Below are positions 1 through 11,310 of a DNA stretch of 64,000 nucleotides, piece after piece. This DNA is from Phocoena phocoena (lineage: Eukaryota > Chordata > Mammalia > Artiodactyla > Phocoenidae), in NCBI RefSeq assembly GCF_963924675.1, contig NC_089222.1:111987316-112051315 (forward strand). Reading direction: 5' to 3'. The position numbers were made by a program, and so were the translations under genes. The notes below the pieces were generated by a model. The model worked only from the letters and a program-made list of their open reading frames with translations. It searched no databases and was not told the DNA's origin. Position 1 is the first letter of the stretch, and the number at the start of each line of letters is the position of its first letter.

Positions 1-721
1 CTAAAATCCTTTGAAAAGTTAAATTGTTAACAATACAAATTCACTGGATATTGGGATAACGCTTTGCCTTAGCTTCTGTCTCTTCACCTTGAGCCCTGGG
101 CATTTAGAACTCATCTCTGGACAGCAGGGCAAGGAATTGGAGAGGAAAGTGGTAATGCAATTACTGCCAGGAGCCAAAGGAGTACTTAGATGTCTGCTTA
201 CTCTGGCAGTGGGTGCAGCTGATATTCAGACACTCACCTGCCTCCCAAAGCAAACAGCTACTGATAGAGAGGGTCAACTAAATATAACCTGCATTCCAGG
301 GTCCCTGCTTATTCCTGGCCAAATAACCAGAGAGAGACAAAAATAAATGGTCCCGGAAGGTAAGGGAGCCATTTACTTTAATCCACATCTTTGCCTTGAT
401 TCCACTCTTGCTCCAAAGAGAAGCATTTTATTATAATACCAATTAGAAACATTGTTCTGTGGATTATTTCCATAATAACTAATGGAAATCATATCTAATT
501 GCAAATACCATACCTTTATAAGAAGGCACTAAAGCCTTAAATAGCCTTGAGTGCTTTTTACTTAATGTTCAATTTGTAGCTAATATACTTTAGGAGTTAA
601 GTGCTCGTGTTTAACCTGTTAAGAGATTGTAAGTTAACTTGGGTGTTTAACAATGAGCTGTTTTGAAGTGAGCAGGTGTTTAAGAGAGTGGATCATAATT
701 TAAAGTACTTGACTGAAAAAT
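1..721. other. Unassigned AT-rich sequence
   Basis: No gene, exon pair or recognisable repeat was found here. Open frames are short and in no order. The sequence is AT-rich and looks like old neutral DNA. It ends at the target site duplication of the first SINE. Confidence 0.5.
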
Positions 722-730
722 AGGAATACT

Positions 731-933
731 TTTTTTTTTTTGCTGTACACGGGCCTTTCACTGCCGCGGCCTCTCCCGTTGCAGAGCACAGGCTCCGGAC
801 GCGCAGGCTCAGCGGCCATGGCTCACGGGCCCAGACGCTCCGCGGCATGTGGGATCCTCGCGGACCCGGGCACGAACCTGTGTCGCCTGCATTGAAAGGC
901 GGACTCTCAACCACTGCGCCACCAGGGAAGCCC
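731..933 (-). mobile_element. CHR-type SINE, short young form (SINE 1)
   Basis: This is a tRNA-derived, Pol III-transcribed SINE mobilised in trans by L1. It lies on the - strand: the T run at 731-741 is the copied poly(A) tail and the tRNA-like head is at the right end (gccaccagggaagccc, 918-933). Direct repeats of aggaatactttt flank it at about 722-733 and 934-945, which fixes both edges and shows L1-style target-primed insertion. The body is GC- and CpG-rich compared with the AT-rich surroundings, as expected for a fairly young copy. The open frame through it is an accident of the SINE sequence. Confidence 0.93.
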
Positions 934-945
934 AGGAATACTTTT

Positions 946-1879
946 TAATGACATTTACGTGTTAAATCTTTGGTAAAAGCTCTATATGGAAAAAAATATT
1001 GACCCAGTAAGGCAGAATAATGCATTTGCATAGCTGTTCTTCACATGATCATGATGTTGAATCTTGAAGTTAAAAGGGAGCCTAGAGTCCTTTTAATTGC
1101 ATCTTTTCATCCATTCTTTTAAAAAATGTTTTTCCGCATTTTATCTTCAGCAACTTTCCAACTTCTCTGCCCTCTTTGTAACAAAAATTCTAAAAGGCAT
1201 TGTTTACAGATGTAACCTTATTTTGTATTCTCTTATTCTCTCTTATACCCATTTCAATCAGTATGTTGACCCTGTCACACCATAAAAACCCTCCGTCAAG
1301 GCCACCAGTGATCTCCACACTCCAAAATCCAGTTACTAACTGTATTCTCATCTTAATTTATCTCTCAGAAGGATTTTACACAGTTGATTCTTCCCTCCTT
1401 CATAAGGAGTTTTGTTCACAGGGCCCATGGCATGCATTCTCCCTTGCTTCTCCTTTACTTCATTGGTGGCTCATCCTCAGTTCCTCTTTATCTCCCTGAC
1501 ATTTTAATGCTGAAAGTCCATAGACGTCCTCCTTTTTCTTTCTACATTGATTCCCTTCCTCATATTGTCCAATTTCATGACTTCCTTTGTTGGACCCTAA
1601 ATAAGATGTTTAGACTGAATGGCTCTGAGATAATTATTATTACTCTTCATATTCTTCATATGACTCTATCTCAGTCAATTCATATCCATTATATATGTTA
1701 CAAAGGTGAACTTTATGATACTTAGTTCAGGTACACGAGAGAATCCAAATGTTTGCCAATTTTCAGATTAAGAATGAGCACAGAATAGTAAGACTGAACC
1801 AAAGACAGAAGCACTCCATAAAGGACAATTGAAATGGAAGTTTATGGTACAATATTTTGTTTTGGGGGCTTGGAAAAAT
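946..1879. other. Unassigned AT-rich sequence
   Basis: No repeat family or gene could be assigned. Several overlapping open frames of 60-113 codons occur at 1097-1725, but they are AT-driven, overlap in different frames and lack any recognisable domain or splice context. Confidence 0.4.
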
Positions 1880-2745
1880 GTTTGAGGAAGTCATCAAGAG
1901 GGCGTGACTGCATGTTGACCTGTGGGATGGACCCAGGCTATAGGAGGCTCCTTACCCCCTCCTCTGTCCTTGGAATGTACCTTCTGCCCACCATTCCCAC
2001 GCTAACTGCTGTTTCAAGACTACGGACTTGAGAAAGTAATGTGTTTTCCACTGATACTTTCATGGGCCTGGAGGATGTTATAGCACACATAGAAGTCCTT
2101 ACTAAATTCACCCAGCCTGCCTCAAATGATAGCTGGCAAAGCCTGTCCTTAATGAACACTGAAACATCTCTAATGAGAAAAGCTGTCCCCCAAAACAGAA
2201 TGGCCTGGGACATTATTACTGCCTCACAGGGGGAGGCATCTATGCCATTATCCAAACAGCATATGTTCATACCTGATTAATCTGGATACAAGTGAACGCT
2301 CTAAGTGATCCAGCCCCCCAAAACTCCTCACCCTGCCCCACCCCGGCCTGGGGCAGAGAAGGCATAGAGGAGTTAGTAAATCAGTGGTTTTGGATCATGG
2401 GCCTTTCGGTTGAAAACTTTTGTTACTTATATCAGAAATCATTATCTTAATCTGCGTTTTCTGTCGCATATGCTTAGATTGTTGCTTGGGCATCTGCTTC
2501 CACTGCAGCCAGATGGCTGCCAAACGAGCTACCTCCAGGCTAGTGAAACCCCTTGCTGACCTCTTGGGGCATGTTAAGGAAGAAGGAGGTGGGTGAGATC
2601 ATAAGAGCGTTGGAATGTTGGATGAGGTCGTTGGGAGGACCTGACTGTGGTTGACCCACCAGCTGGACCTGGCCCATCAGAGACTCGTCACCCTCTCCCA
2701 TTCTTGAAATGTATATTCTGCCTGCCACTTCTGTCACCAGCAAAG
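1880..2745 (+). repeat. Imperfect direct repeat pair (1880-2005 and 2608-2745)
   Basis: Two segments of about 130 bp align by eye in the same orientation. Both run through a gaggaagtc/gatgaggtc start, a trinucleotide-matched middle (tggac.c.ggc), ctc-rich text and then ttggaatgtaccttctgcc versus ttgaaatgtatattctgcc. They flank the env-like remnant. They could be two pieces of one retroviral internal region or the remains of an older repeat. Divergence is high and the family is not identified. Confidence 0.45.
2041..2320 (+). pseudogene. Endogenous retrovirus env (transmembrane subunit) remnant
   Basis: An 80-codon frame (2041-2280) reads like the ectodomain of a retroviral transmembrane envelope subunit. 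A leucine/serine-rich helical stretch is followed by QNRMAWDI and then by ITASQG, the position of the conserved immunosuppressive-type motif (QNR..LD) of gamma-type envelopes. The cysteine cluster expected just after it is absent: the text there reads KQHMFIPD. The frame closes at 2278-2280, but the sequence beyond the stop, in the same frame, still looks env-like (VNALSDP). This is an old, non-functional fragment. No gag or pol was recognised nearby. The call rests on motif recall, not on a database match. Confidence 0.6.
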
Positions 2746-2759
2746 TCCACTGGGGTCCC

Positions 2760-3560
2760 TGGGAAAAATAAGATGGACTCTAGGTGATAAGGTCTAACCT
2801 CTTCTCTTAGTGCTTAGTCTAGTTTCACTTGCCTGTAGCAGGCTGTGTATAGAAGCCGTGCACCTAACACGTTGGATCAGAGTTTCCAGGGCAGAACCGC
2901 TGCACCTGATACATGGACTTGGTGGGCCATGCGCAGAAGCACTGCGCACAACACCGCCAATTGAGACGGCGGTGGAGGGCGGGCCGTGTGCAGAGACACC
3001 GCCCTAGGCGCTTCATTATGAGGTGCCGTGAGCGACACGACTGTGCAGGACTCGCGATAACTGTGTCTCATCCCTGCAGATAAAGCAGCCCCGCCCATAG
3101 AGCCCGGAGTCCGGCAGAGAGCATATGCTACAGAGCGTGAGCTTGCGCCTCTCCATTCTTTGATCAAAAAACAAAGCTTTCCTTTGCTTCTGAACCGAAC
3201 TCAGTCTCATTCTATTTGTTCCAGTGACACCGGTTAGGTGGACCCTTGGTGGGGCTCCACTCGGGAAGGTCGGTAACGTTTCTACAGCGGGAGCTATTTT
3301 CATGGATGAGGCCTCGAGAGAACAATGTGTGCTGAGACCATCTGGACAGTATATGTTAGTGAACCCAGTTAAGGCCTCTACATAAACTAAGATCCTGGCA
3401 GGTGTGGAGATCTACTCATCTTGCTGCCACCCAAGACAAGGCCTGTAAGTAAGTTCCTGTGCTTGTTAAAACTGCCGCCTACCAATCTGGAGTGGCTGCC
3501 TGTTTCTTAAGTCTCTCCATGCCTTCCTTGTCTGGGGTGAGGAGGGCAGTTTCAGATTTC
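2760..3560 (+). mobile_element. LTR-like sequence downstream of the env remnant
   Basis: This stretch is richer in CpG than its surroundings (notably 2900-3260, with two tgcgca motifs at about 2930-2950) and follows the env remnant in the position of a 3' LTR. The text around 3160-3225 (heptad-like pyrimidine runs, then a tgaca end) resembles U5, and ttggtggggctccactcggg at about 3246-3265 resembles a proline-tRNA-type primer binding site. The part from 3400 to 3560 also looks LTR-like and may be a second piece. Boundaries are uncertain and no LTR family is assigned. Confidence 0.35.
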
Positions 3561-3809
3561 ACCAGGGAAATTTCCGAGATTGAGAACTTACAAGGAATTG
3601 GATAGTTTTACAGATGACAAAAATTCTCTTAGAAGTGCAAAAATTCATCTCAAATACTTCCTATCAAATAGTCATTAACAATTATCTATAGGCAACAACC
3701 TGCCCCCCAACAAATACCTTCTAATTGTATGTTAATACTGGTACTACAATTTCTCTTTGAACAGTTTGAGTTACAATATGGTGTCTCTGGAAGCAGTCTT
3801 TAAGATGGA
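3560..3809. other. Unassigned sequence
   Basis: Short AT-rich stretch with no feature that I can support. Confidence 0.4.
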
Positions 3810-4925
3810 GTTTGGGATTCAAGATGTACATGAGAGAGAGAACTCTGTGAAAGGAAAGGGAAAGAGGCAAGCTTGGGCAAAGGAGAAGGTAAAACAAACT
3901 AGACACACTTAGAACAAACCAACAAGGGGCTCTGGAGCAAGGTCACTTGTCAGAGTGATGTGCATCAGGCTGAACTGTCTAAACTTTATACCCCTCCTCA
4001 CTTAGCAGCCAGTGTGGATGATAACTGGAGGGTGTCTGCAGAGCATACTCCCCACATCAGGTCATGTCTTTATGGAGGATCTGGGCCACATCACATCTAT
4101 CCCAGTGTACCTCTTGCACCATAGGATCTACTTCATATATACTCAAACAGCAGCTCCATCTCACGTGTCAGCATCCTAGGATTTCCTATTCAGAGCCCTG
4201 TCCATGGTGTAACTGACTTGCCTCAGTTTGGCATTTCACCTTGTTTGTTATTGGACACTTAACCACTTGGTCTATTAGGTCCTGGACTTGTCTTTGGCTT
4301 TTTCTATCATGTCATACAGATGATAGGAGCATCTTTGTAGGCAGCCACGCAGACCTCTGGCTTTCATACTTGGTTTTTGGTTCCTTGTTACCTCTGCTGC
4401 TTGTTATCTTACCAAATGGAGCATGAAGGCTCTTAGCCATAGCCAGCCTATCCTGTTAGCTTTACAAGTTTCTCTGTAAGTTGCAATGCCTGATCTTTAC
4501 CTGTGCTAATTTATTCCCCCTTCCCTGGGATACCCTTCTGATTCACCACTGGTAAAACGTTGACTGCCACCTTGTTGGAGGAATGTTCTTGACCTACCAC
4601 TAGTGATGGCACCCTCATTGCCTACAGGTTGCTGAGTCATCTAGCCCCAAAGCTCCACCTTTTGGCCTACTTTCATAGACCGTACTTCTGGGTTCTCCAG
4701 GAGCTGAGATAGAGCTGGGGGTGCAAAGTGTTTATTAAGGATCAACTTCTGTGAAAGGAAAAGGAGGAGGCAAAACTTGACCTTGAAAGAGTTGAATTGC
4801 AGTGTGGGCCCCATAAAGCCCTAGATGAATTGGCAGGGAGCTCTAGAGTGAGTAATGCTCATCAGAGTGTCATATCAGGCCAAAATTCCTGGGACTTCAT
4901 ACCCTTACCTTGCTCAGCAATAAAC
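3810..4925. repeat. Diverged direct repeat pair (3810-4030 and 4690-4925)
   Basis: Two blocks about 880 bp apart share ordered text: ctctgtgaaaggaaa, then a purine-rich run, gggctctggag / gggagctctagag, atcaggc, an acttcata / actttata core followed by ccct, and ctcacttagcag / ttgctcagcaa. They look like two diverged copies of one ancient interspersed repeat, perhaps LTR-derived, in direct orientation. The 650 bp between them has no assigned family. It could be the internal part of the same element. Confidence 0.4.
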
Positions 4926-7490
4926 ATGTGCTCAAAACGGTGTTACTTCTGAAACTGGGGCACACCCTGAAGGAGCTAAGAGCTGAAGGCTACTTGCTTA
5001 ATATGCCGTAGCTTAACAGCAAGTTCATTCTTGAAGAGGTGCCTCTGGACAGCACATATTTGTGTCTACGACAGAACTCTTATGTTTTGTTGGTCAATAA
5101 ATACATTTGTATAAATGTAAGTAGATCTTTTGGCTTTTAGTATTTGTCATTTCAACTTTTGAAAATTCAACTTATCTTTACCATTGTAATCAACTGCCCT
5201 CTTTTCCAAACCCTCTTTAGTCTCTTAAATTAAGCTAATCTTTCTTATTTATGCTTTCACAGTGTTAACATTATCTTCCTATACCATATTGTAATAAAAT
5301 TATGGTCTAACAGGGATAATGCTTGTGAGGAATTTCTGTATGTATTTTGCTTACTGGAAATAATTATTTCCTCTTCTTAAAATCTGTCCATAATTAGGGC
5401 TAAAGTATGTGGCTTTATGCCCCCTGGAAGAAACATAAGAAAAATATAACATATGGTATGTATCTGGTGACAGAAAATAGTATAAGAGAGATCTTCTTTT
5501 CCTCTAAAGAAGTATAGGTTTTATAGTATAGATAGGAGAGAGGTAAGAGAGTATTTTGTTGAGGGGAAAAAAAAGGGAAGGAGTGCTTTTTTGTTCTATT
5601 TCCTATTTGGAATTTAAAATGAGAATTCAACATGGGGTAGCTACATCAGAGTAGAAATGGATGTATGTTCTATTTGAACAAGCAGAGAGAGACAGAGACA
5701 GAGAGAGCTGGAGCTAGTGACAGTTTGGGTGTGTGTGCAGAAGGGGTAAATAGAAACATCCCTCCATGATTTTGGAAGGATGAAGGTGACTGATACTGCT
5801 GGCTTATGAGCTTGGGGGAGGATGTTTAGGAAAGCTTAATCTGGTGGGACAAAGTACATACATGGCCAAGGGTATAAGAAGAATATAGGGAGAGCCCAAA
5901 TGGCAACAAGGATCAAGGTGTTGATGAGAAAGCAAAGGGGAACTGAGCTTGGTGAACCCACAGCACAGAGCAGCCAGGATTCAGAAGACAAGATGCAGAT
6001 TGGAGAGAGTGTCCAAATCTTGGGAATCTTGCAAGCTCCACCCCTCAATATACTCATTGGTTTCTTAAGAAACAGAAGTGGAAGTAGGAGAAACAGCATG
6101 ATAGGGGTTAAACTTTGCATTAGCTGAATAATTAATAAGTTAAAATGAGACTGTCAAGCAAACTTGAAGAACCAGTCTCATCACTGTTATGCACCAAGGT
6201 GGAGACTTTTGAAGCAAGATAAGATTGACATGAAAAATACATGTCCTCCATTTTCTTGGCATACATGAACAGTAAAGTATAAACAGCAATGATTAGTTTA
6301 TCCACAGCATTCCTCAGGGGATTGTGAGCTCCTCTAGATCAGACATGACTTCTCTGCATCTTTTTAATCCTTGGGCTGGCATTTATAATCCTCAATTAAA
6401 GTTTGTACCTTTAAAGGGTGGGGGCTTTGCTTTATTTTTCTGTATTTCTTATAGTGCCACGAGCTGAGTTTGGAAAATAGAGAGTCATTTAGAAAATACT
6501 CTTTATAGTTAACCATATAATTTCGTAATCAGCTTAGTTTCCTCTTCTGTGTGCATATGGATCTACTGTTTATGAAAGAAGTCCACTGAAAGCATTTTGA
6601 CCATTTTTGAGATTAAATTTATCTGTCCTCTTGCATTTCTATGTATTACTGAGTGTTTGTATTGCTCTGTTCCATTTCACCTAAAATTATCTTTTGTTTT
6701 TATTAAAATTAGATGGCTTTGGTGGTATGAATTAATTTTTCCTTGCTTATATAGTTAAAAAAATCTCTAATACTTTTGAACAAGAAAATGGGCCTAAAAA
6801 GAAGTATTTATTGCTAATTCACTTAATACTTATTTCTTTACCAGATTTTTAAATATGAATGACACCATTTACTGGAACAGAAAATTTCACAAGGTTTTTA
6901 CATTAATTCTTCCTGTAATTCTTGCCAATTTGCTGCAACAATGTAATTGCATTGCCTACATTATGGTTAACAGGAAAGATTAGGTGTGTAGCATTTTATT
7001 GTCTTTGACAGCTTGATGAATTGTGACTTGAAGTGAGCAAGTGCCTTTGTTCTAATTGTCTCTTTTTCATTAAAGCTGAGAACTAACTATACTTGGGAAT
7101 TGGGGGAATACTCTTCTTACTGCTTTTAAGTTAGAGCTGTTCACACTGATGAATGTTCTCCACCTAAATATTGTGCAGGCAGCTCTTTGTTTATATTCCA
7201 CCCTTTTTATCATTTCAAGGCTAAAACTGATGAAGATCAATCTGTACAACTGACTGAAAAAAATTGTCAGGGAAAGTGATTTCAAGAAATGGAATGTACT
7301 TTCCTGCTTCCCAAAGTAGAATAAGATAAAAGAATCCTTGGTATTGTGTCATGTTTTCCATGGATACATATAAGTGTTTTGTTTGTCTGTGTAGGGTGAA
7401 TCTGTGGTTCATTAATACCAGTTAACTTCCTTAATCTGATCCCTTAGAGTACACATTTGCATTTCTCTTTTCCAGAGCTTTAAGTTAATT
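4926..7490. other. Unassigned sequence with a weak L2/MIR-like tail
   Basis: No gene is supported. A short (AGAGAC)-type purine patch lies at about 5685-5710. The segment 6305-6420 (gggattgtgagctcct through ctcaattaaagtttg) loosely follows the 3' tail shared by L2 and MIR-like repeats, but too weakly to name. The rest is AT-rich with scattered short open frames, including a pair on opposite strands at 5836-6127 that are shadows of each other. Confidence 0.35.
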
Positions 7491-7499
7491 CTAACTAGT

Positions 7500-7680
7500 T
7501 GTTCCATAGTGTCATTTATCCGCTCATTCATTCACAGTTAATTTATTTCATTTATTTGGCACACCCTTATTGAGGGTCAACCATGAGCCAGGCTCTATAC
7601 CGTAGGCAGTGTGGACAAAAGATGAGTGTAATATATCCAGTCCCTAAAGAGGTTACGTTCTACTCTTAAGAGAGATCAGA
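7500..7680 (+). repeat. Ancient mammalian interspersed repeat remnant
   Basis: The text cattcattcacagttaa, cttattgagggtcaaccatg, agccaggctctataccgtag and aaagaggttacgttctactc follows, with many changes, the very common mammalian pattern of a terminal tract reading 'tattgagcacctactatgtgccaggca'. It is clearly an old, diverged repeat copy. I am not sure of the family name. Confidence 0.5.
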
Positions 7681-10600
7681 AGAGAGACTTTGACTCTAAC
7701 AGTGAAAATTCCATCCCTTTGCTGCAAATATCATATTAGTTCATGATTAATGTCTTCTGTAGGATGGAAGTGCAGTGTCAGTTGGGAAATAGCTGAAAGG
7801 AATGTGTTGGAAATTTTCACTATAGTGCACAATTCCAGCGGGTGCCTTTCACATGGCAGCAGTACACAAGGTCCCACTGGGGTGAAAAGGGGAAGAAGAA
7901 ATATGTTTGGGGCATGTTATCCCTTTTGTTAGGTGAAGGAGTTTGGTAGTGACATTTTTCTGAAGTTGGGAAGAACCACTTAAGTTTTAAGGAAATGATT
8001 GAGAGATTATTTCTGAGTTTTAAAAAGCTAAGTGGCAGCATTGAGAGGGGATTGAAAGCAGGGAGAATAGCTATTTCAACATTCCTTTTGAGATTAAATA
8101 TTTTTAATATATTTGTAGTGAAAAATGGCAAACCAGTCAACTGACTTAATTCCAGGTATACTAGTGAATGCGGTAGAGGAAAGGGAGGTGTTTGGCATCT
8201 CTCTTTTACTTTCTGCTTGACTTCTTGTACCTGTTTGCTACTTTTGTTTTCCCCAGTAACTCTGGAAACTCCATGCAAATGCCCTGCTGACTTGTGCTTG
8301 TCTCCTGGGTAGCCTAGGAAAAAAAGCATCAGTCTCTAAGACTTGGTAGCTTTGCAAAATATGTGTGAGACTCAGTAAATTGAGGACATCAAACAGGATG
8401 AATTAGATGAGCAACTTAAAGTATGTTTGAAAGGGTTTTTCAGGTAAAGAACACTCATATCAGAGAGCATGCAGCTGTTGGGTCAGTGGACTACTACATC
8501 CCTAGAAAGAGAGTACTTTGATGGCAGAGTCTTTGAAAAATATGCTGTGAACGAGGTGTTCTGTGGATGGCAGAAAAACGTAGTGTCTTGAGCCAGGAGA
8601 GGTCGCATTGACATTTGGCTCCCTTGCCTGACTCACGTTCCATTTTCTACTCAAAGTGGATAAGTTTTGGATCTCCACTTCTAAATTACTTTTTTTTTTA
8701 TACTGACTTTATTTCTTAGGTGTAGTGTTCCTGGCTCCATGTACAGTATTTCTCTGAATTATGTTTACATGAATAGATGTTTACTTGAATAGATCAGAGC
8801 TGGAGCTTAAAGTCAAGTCTTCCTTCATTTCTGGCTCCCAGGTTGGTGAATATAACGTCCAGGCAGGATACCTGGTAACCAAGAAGACCTTAACATTTCC
8901 CTCAGCATGACTAAACTTTAGACAAGTTTCTTCCAGTCTCTAAGCCCCTGATCTCCCTTTTCTTGGAACATTTACTTTAGAAAATGAATAATTATAAATT
9001 ATTTTCATACCCCTTTGAAGTGTAAATCTTCTAAAAGCTTCTTGCCAGTTTTACAGCCCAGCATGGTCTTTCTCAAGGACCTGGGAGCCACTCCTTTGAA
9101 ATGTAATCACAAAGGCAGAGAGTGTCTCTGTCTCCCAGTCTCTGTGGGAGAGTAAGAGCTTAATTTAGGGGGATACCTTGCTCTAAGTTGTAAAACTACC
9201 TCCTGTTATGAAGCTAAGGGAGAGTTTACTTTTCCTTTGAGTAAATCCAATTAGCAAACACAGATGACATACATTCCCCCATCAATGCCTTCAGTTTTCC
9301 TCTGAGAAGCTTGATTTTACATTTGGAGTGGTGAGTCAATGATTTTTTTGCATAATAACAGGTAACCATGAAGGGACAAACACCACTGCATTCTGGGCCG
9401 TTCTTGGAAGTAGCAGTGTTCCTTCGGCAATACACCTGCCTAGAGGAAGGAAAGTGGGAGGGCTGGCGACTGAATAGGCTACAGACCCAGATTGGTGAGT
9501 TGCCCTAGGTGTTCCAAGTTCTAAAGACAATAAGTTCTTTGTAGTGTCTGTTCAAGTCTATGCAGTGGTTGGAAAGATGACAGCAAAATTAATGATCCGA
9601 AATCTCAGAATGATGGATTTCCTGGGAAAGAAATAAAACACAGTAACAAGGGTGTTAATAACCAGTGGGAAGAAGGCAGGGCTGGGACTGGGGTGGGGTA
9701 GGCTGGGTAGTAGGAAGAGTCCCATTCCCTGTAAGTGGACTAAAAACCAGAAAACTGACACAGTTACAGAGGGAAGTTGTGCTCAGGGCCAGTGATTGTC
9801 TTTGAGGATGAGGGAGCCTAAAAGAGATTTAAGAATATTACAAAAATTAACAGTACTTGGGGGTAGAAAGGTAGACACTTCTCCTAGAGAGTAAAAATAC
9901 TTGGAATAACCTAAGATAGGGGCTGCTCAGCAGTGCATCCAGGTCGATTGATTTATATCAATACCTGGAATTTATTTGGCTATTTGTGCCGTGAAAAATG
10001 TAAACAACCCAATGGTTTGATGTGAAACCTGGATTCTTGAATTTAAGAGAATTATGAAGAAATCTTATTTTATTATATCTAGTTGTTAATTATTTTGTTG
10101 GGGGGAGGGCCCTGGTAAAGGTGGGGTTTCTGGACTGTGCTTGTTTTTTGTGTTATCCCACCTTTAATTAATATGGAGCACATGGGTACCTGAACCTATG
10201 GATCAGATTTACACATTGTGAGTCTTGTTGGTGGCTTCTCTAGTATTTGAATGGCTCAGAACTGCTTAAAGTTTATCAAGGTTGTGGTGTGGAAATAATG
10301 TCACCTCGCAAGAGAAGGATGAATCACTGATAAAAAAAAACAGCCCTCCTCTGAGGTGGGTAAACCCTATGGAATGCCTTAGCCATCTGCCAAACATAAT
10401 GGGAGTAAGTTGTTGGTAAACCACAGCATTAGTAGTTTTATGTATGGACAAAATTTTAGTTCTACATGGAGCAGCATCCCTGAAATTGACTAAAATAAAC
10501 ATCTGCATTGATGCATGGTACATGACATAGAATCCTTCCTGATCCAGACTCTTCTCAGGCTCCCCTGAACTTTTCAACCAGACCTTCCACGTTCGTCTCT

Positions 10601-10950
10601 GCACTGTCCAGTTTTAGAAAGAATCCTGCTAATTTGGTTTAACTCACCAACTATAAAACTTAAAATACTCCAGATCTGAATGAATATGTTTGTTGCTACT
10701 TACAACCACAACCTGTTAGTCCTAGTGTTTTAACATGGTCTTTATCAACTTCTGTTATAGACTCACAAGTTTAACTGTCTTGTTATAACAATTACATATC
10801 AACAGTATGGTTATGACCTTTATTAATACAAAAACCAAATATATAGTCAATTTATTGTGTCTTAATTTAATCATTATACACATTCCATTTTTAAGTGCTT
10901 AAGTAGGTACTATAGTGCAAAGAAAATGCAGTGATATAATTAACCAACCA
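7681..10950. other. Unassigned sequence
   Basis: No repeat or gene could be assigned in this 3.3 kb. It contains the longest open frame outside mobile elements (169 codons, - strand, 7820-8329), which shows no recognisable domain, signal peptide or repeat and has no supporting exon context. A T run lies at 8692-8700. The text near 9060-9170 (cctttgaaatgtaatc..., repeated ctctgtctccc motifs) may be a worn LTR piece but is not claimed. Confidence 0.35.
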
Positions 10951-10959
10951 TTAAAAGTT

Positions 10960-11310
10960 TACTTCTACAGGTTAAAAAAGTTTTTTCCATATCCTATTAC
11001 CCTCGACAAATAATCAGGTTTCTTATCCTCTGCCATTCCCCAGGTAATGTCCAATCACCTTGGCCTGCCTTCAACAAGAATTTTGTTAGTTGGGTTAGCC
11101 AGAAACCCCCTTACTCCTAATATTTTCTCTTAGTAACTTTCTATCCACTGACCTGCACCCTGCTCCTTGGCTATAAATTCCCACTTGCCAATGCTGTATT
11201 TGGAGTTGAGTTCAGTTTCTCTCCCCACTACAAGACCCCATTGCAGTGGTCCCTACACCCATTGTAATGACTCCCGTTGAATAAAGTATTTCTCCTGTAC
11301 TTTAACAAGT
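10960..11310 (+). mobile_element. Probable solo LTR (endogenous retrovirus)
   Basis: The segment has the order of an LTR promoter: a pyrimidine-rich U3, a TATA-like box (ggctataaattccc, about 11168-11181), a short R region with ctctccccactacaagacc, and a polyadenylation signal (aataaagtatttctcctg, from 11280) followed by a GT-containing stretch. No internal retroviral sequence is attached, so it would be a solo LTR or a fragment. Edges are approximate because the TG...CA ends and flanking duplication were not found. Confidence 0.5.

Noticed and set aside
693..914. 73-codon - strand frame resembling frames at other loci
   Set aside because: It is the translated body of a CHR-type SINE, which recurs at each SINE copy and is not a conserved protein.
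811..933. A tRNA gene in the SINE heads
   Set aside because: The head is only tRNA-like; it lacks a full cloverleaf and is part of a dispersed SINE family with a tail and target duplications.
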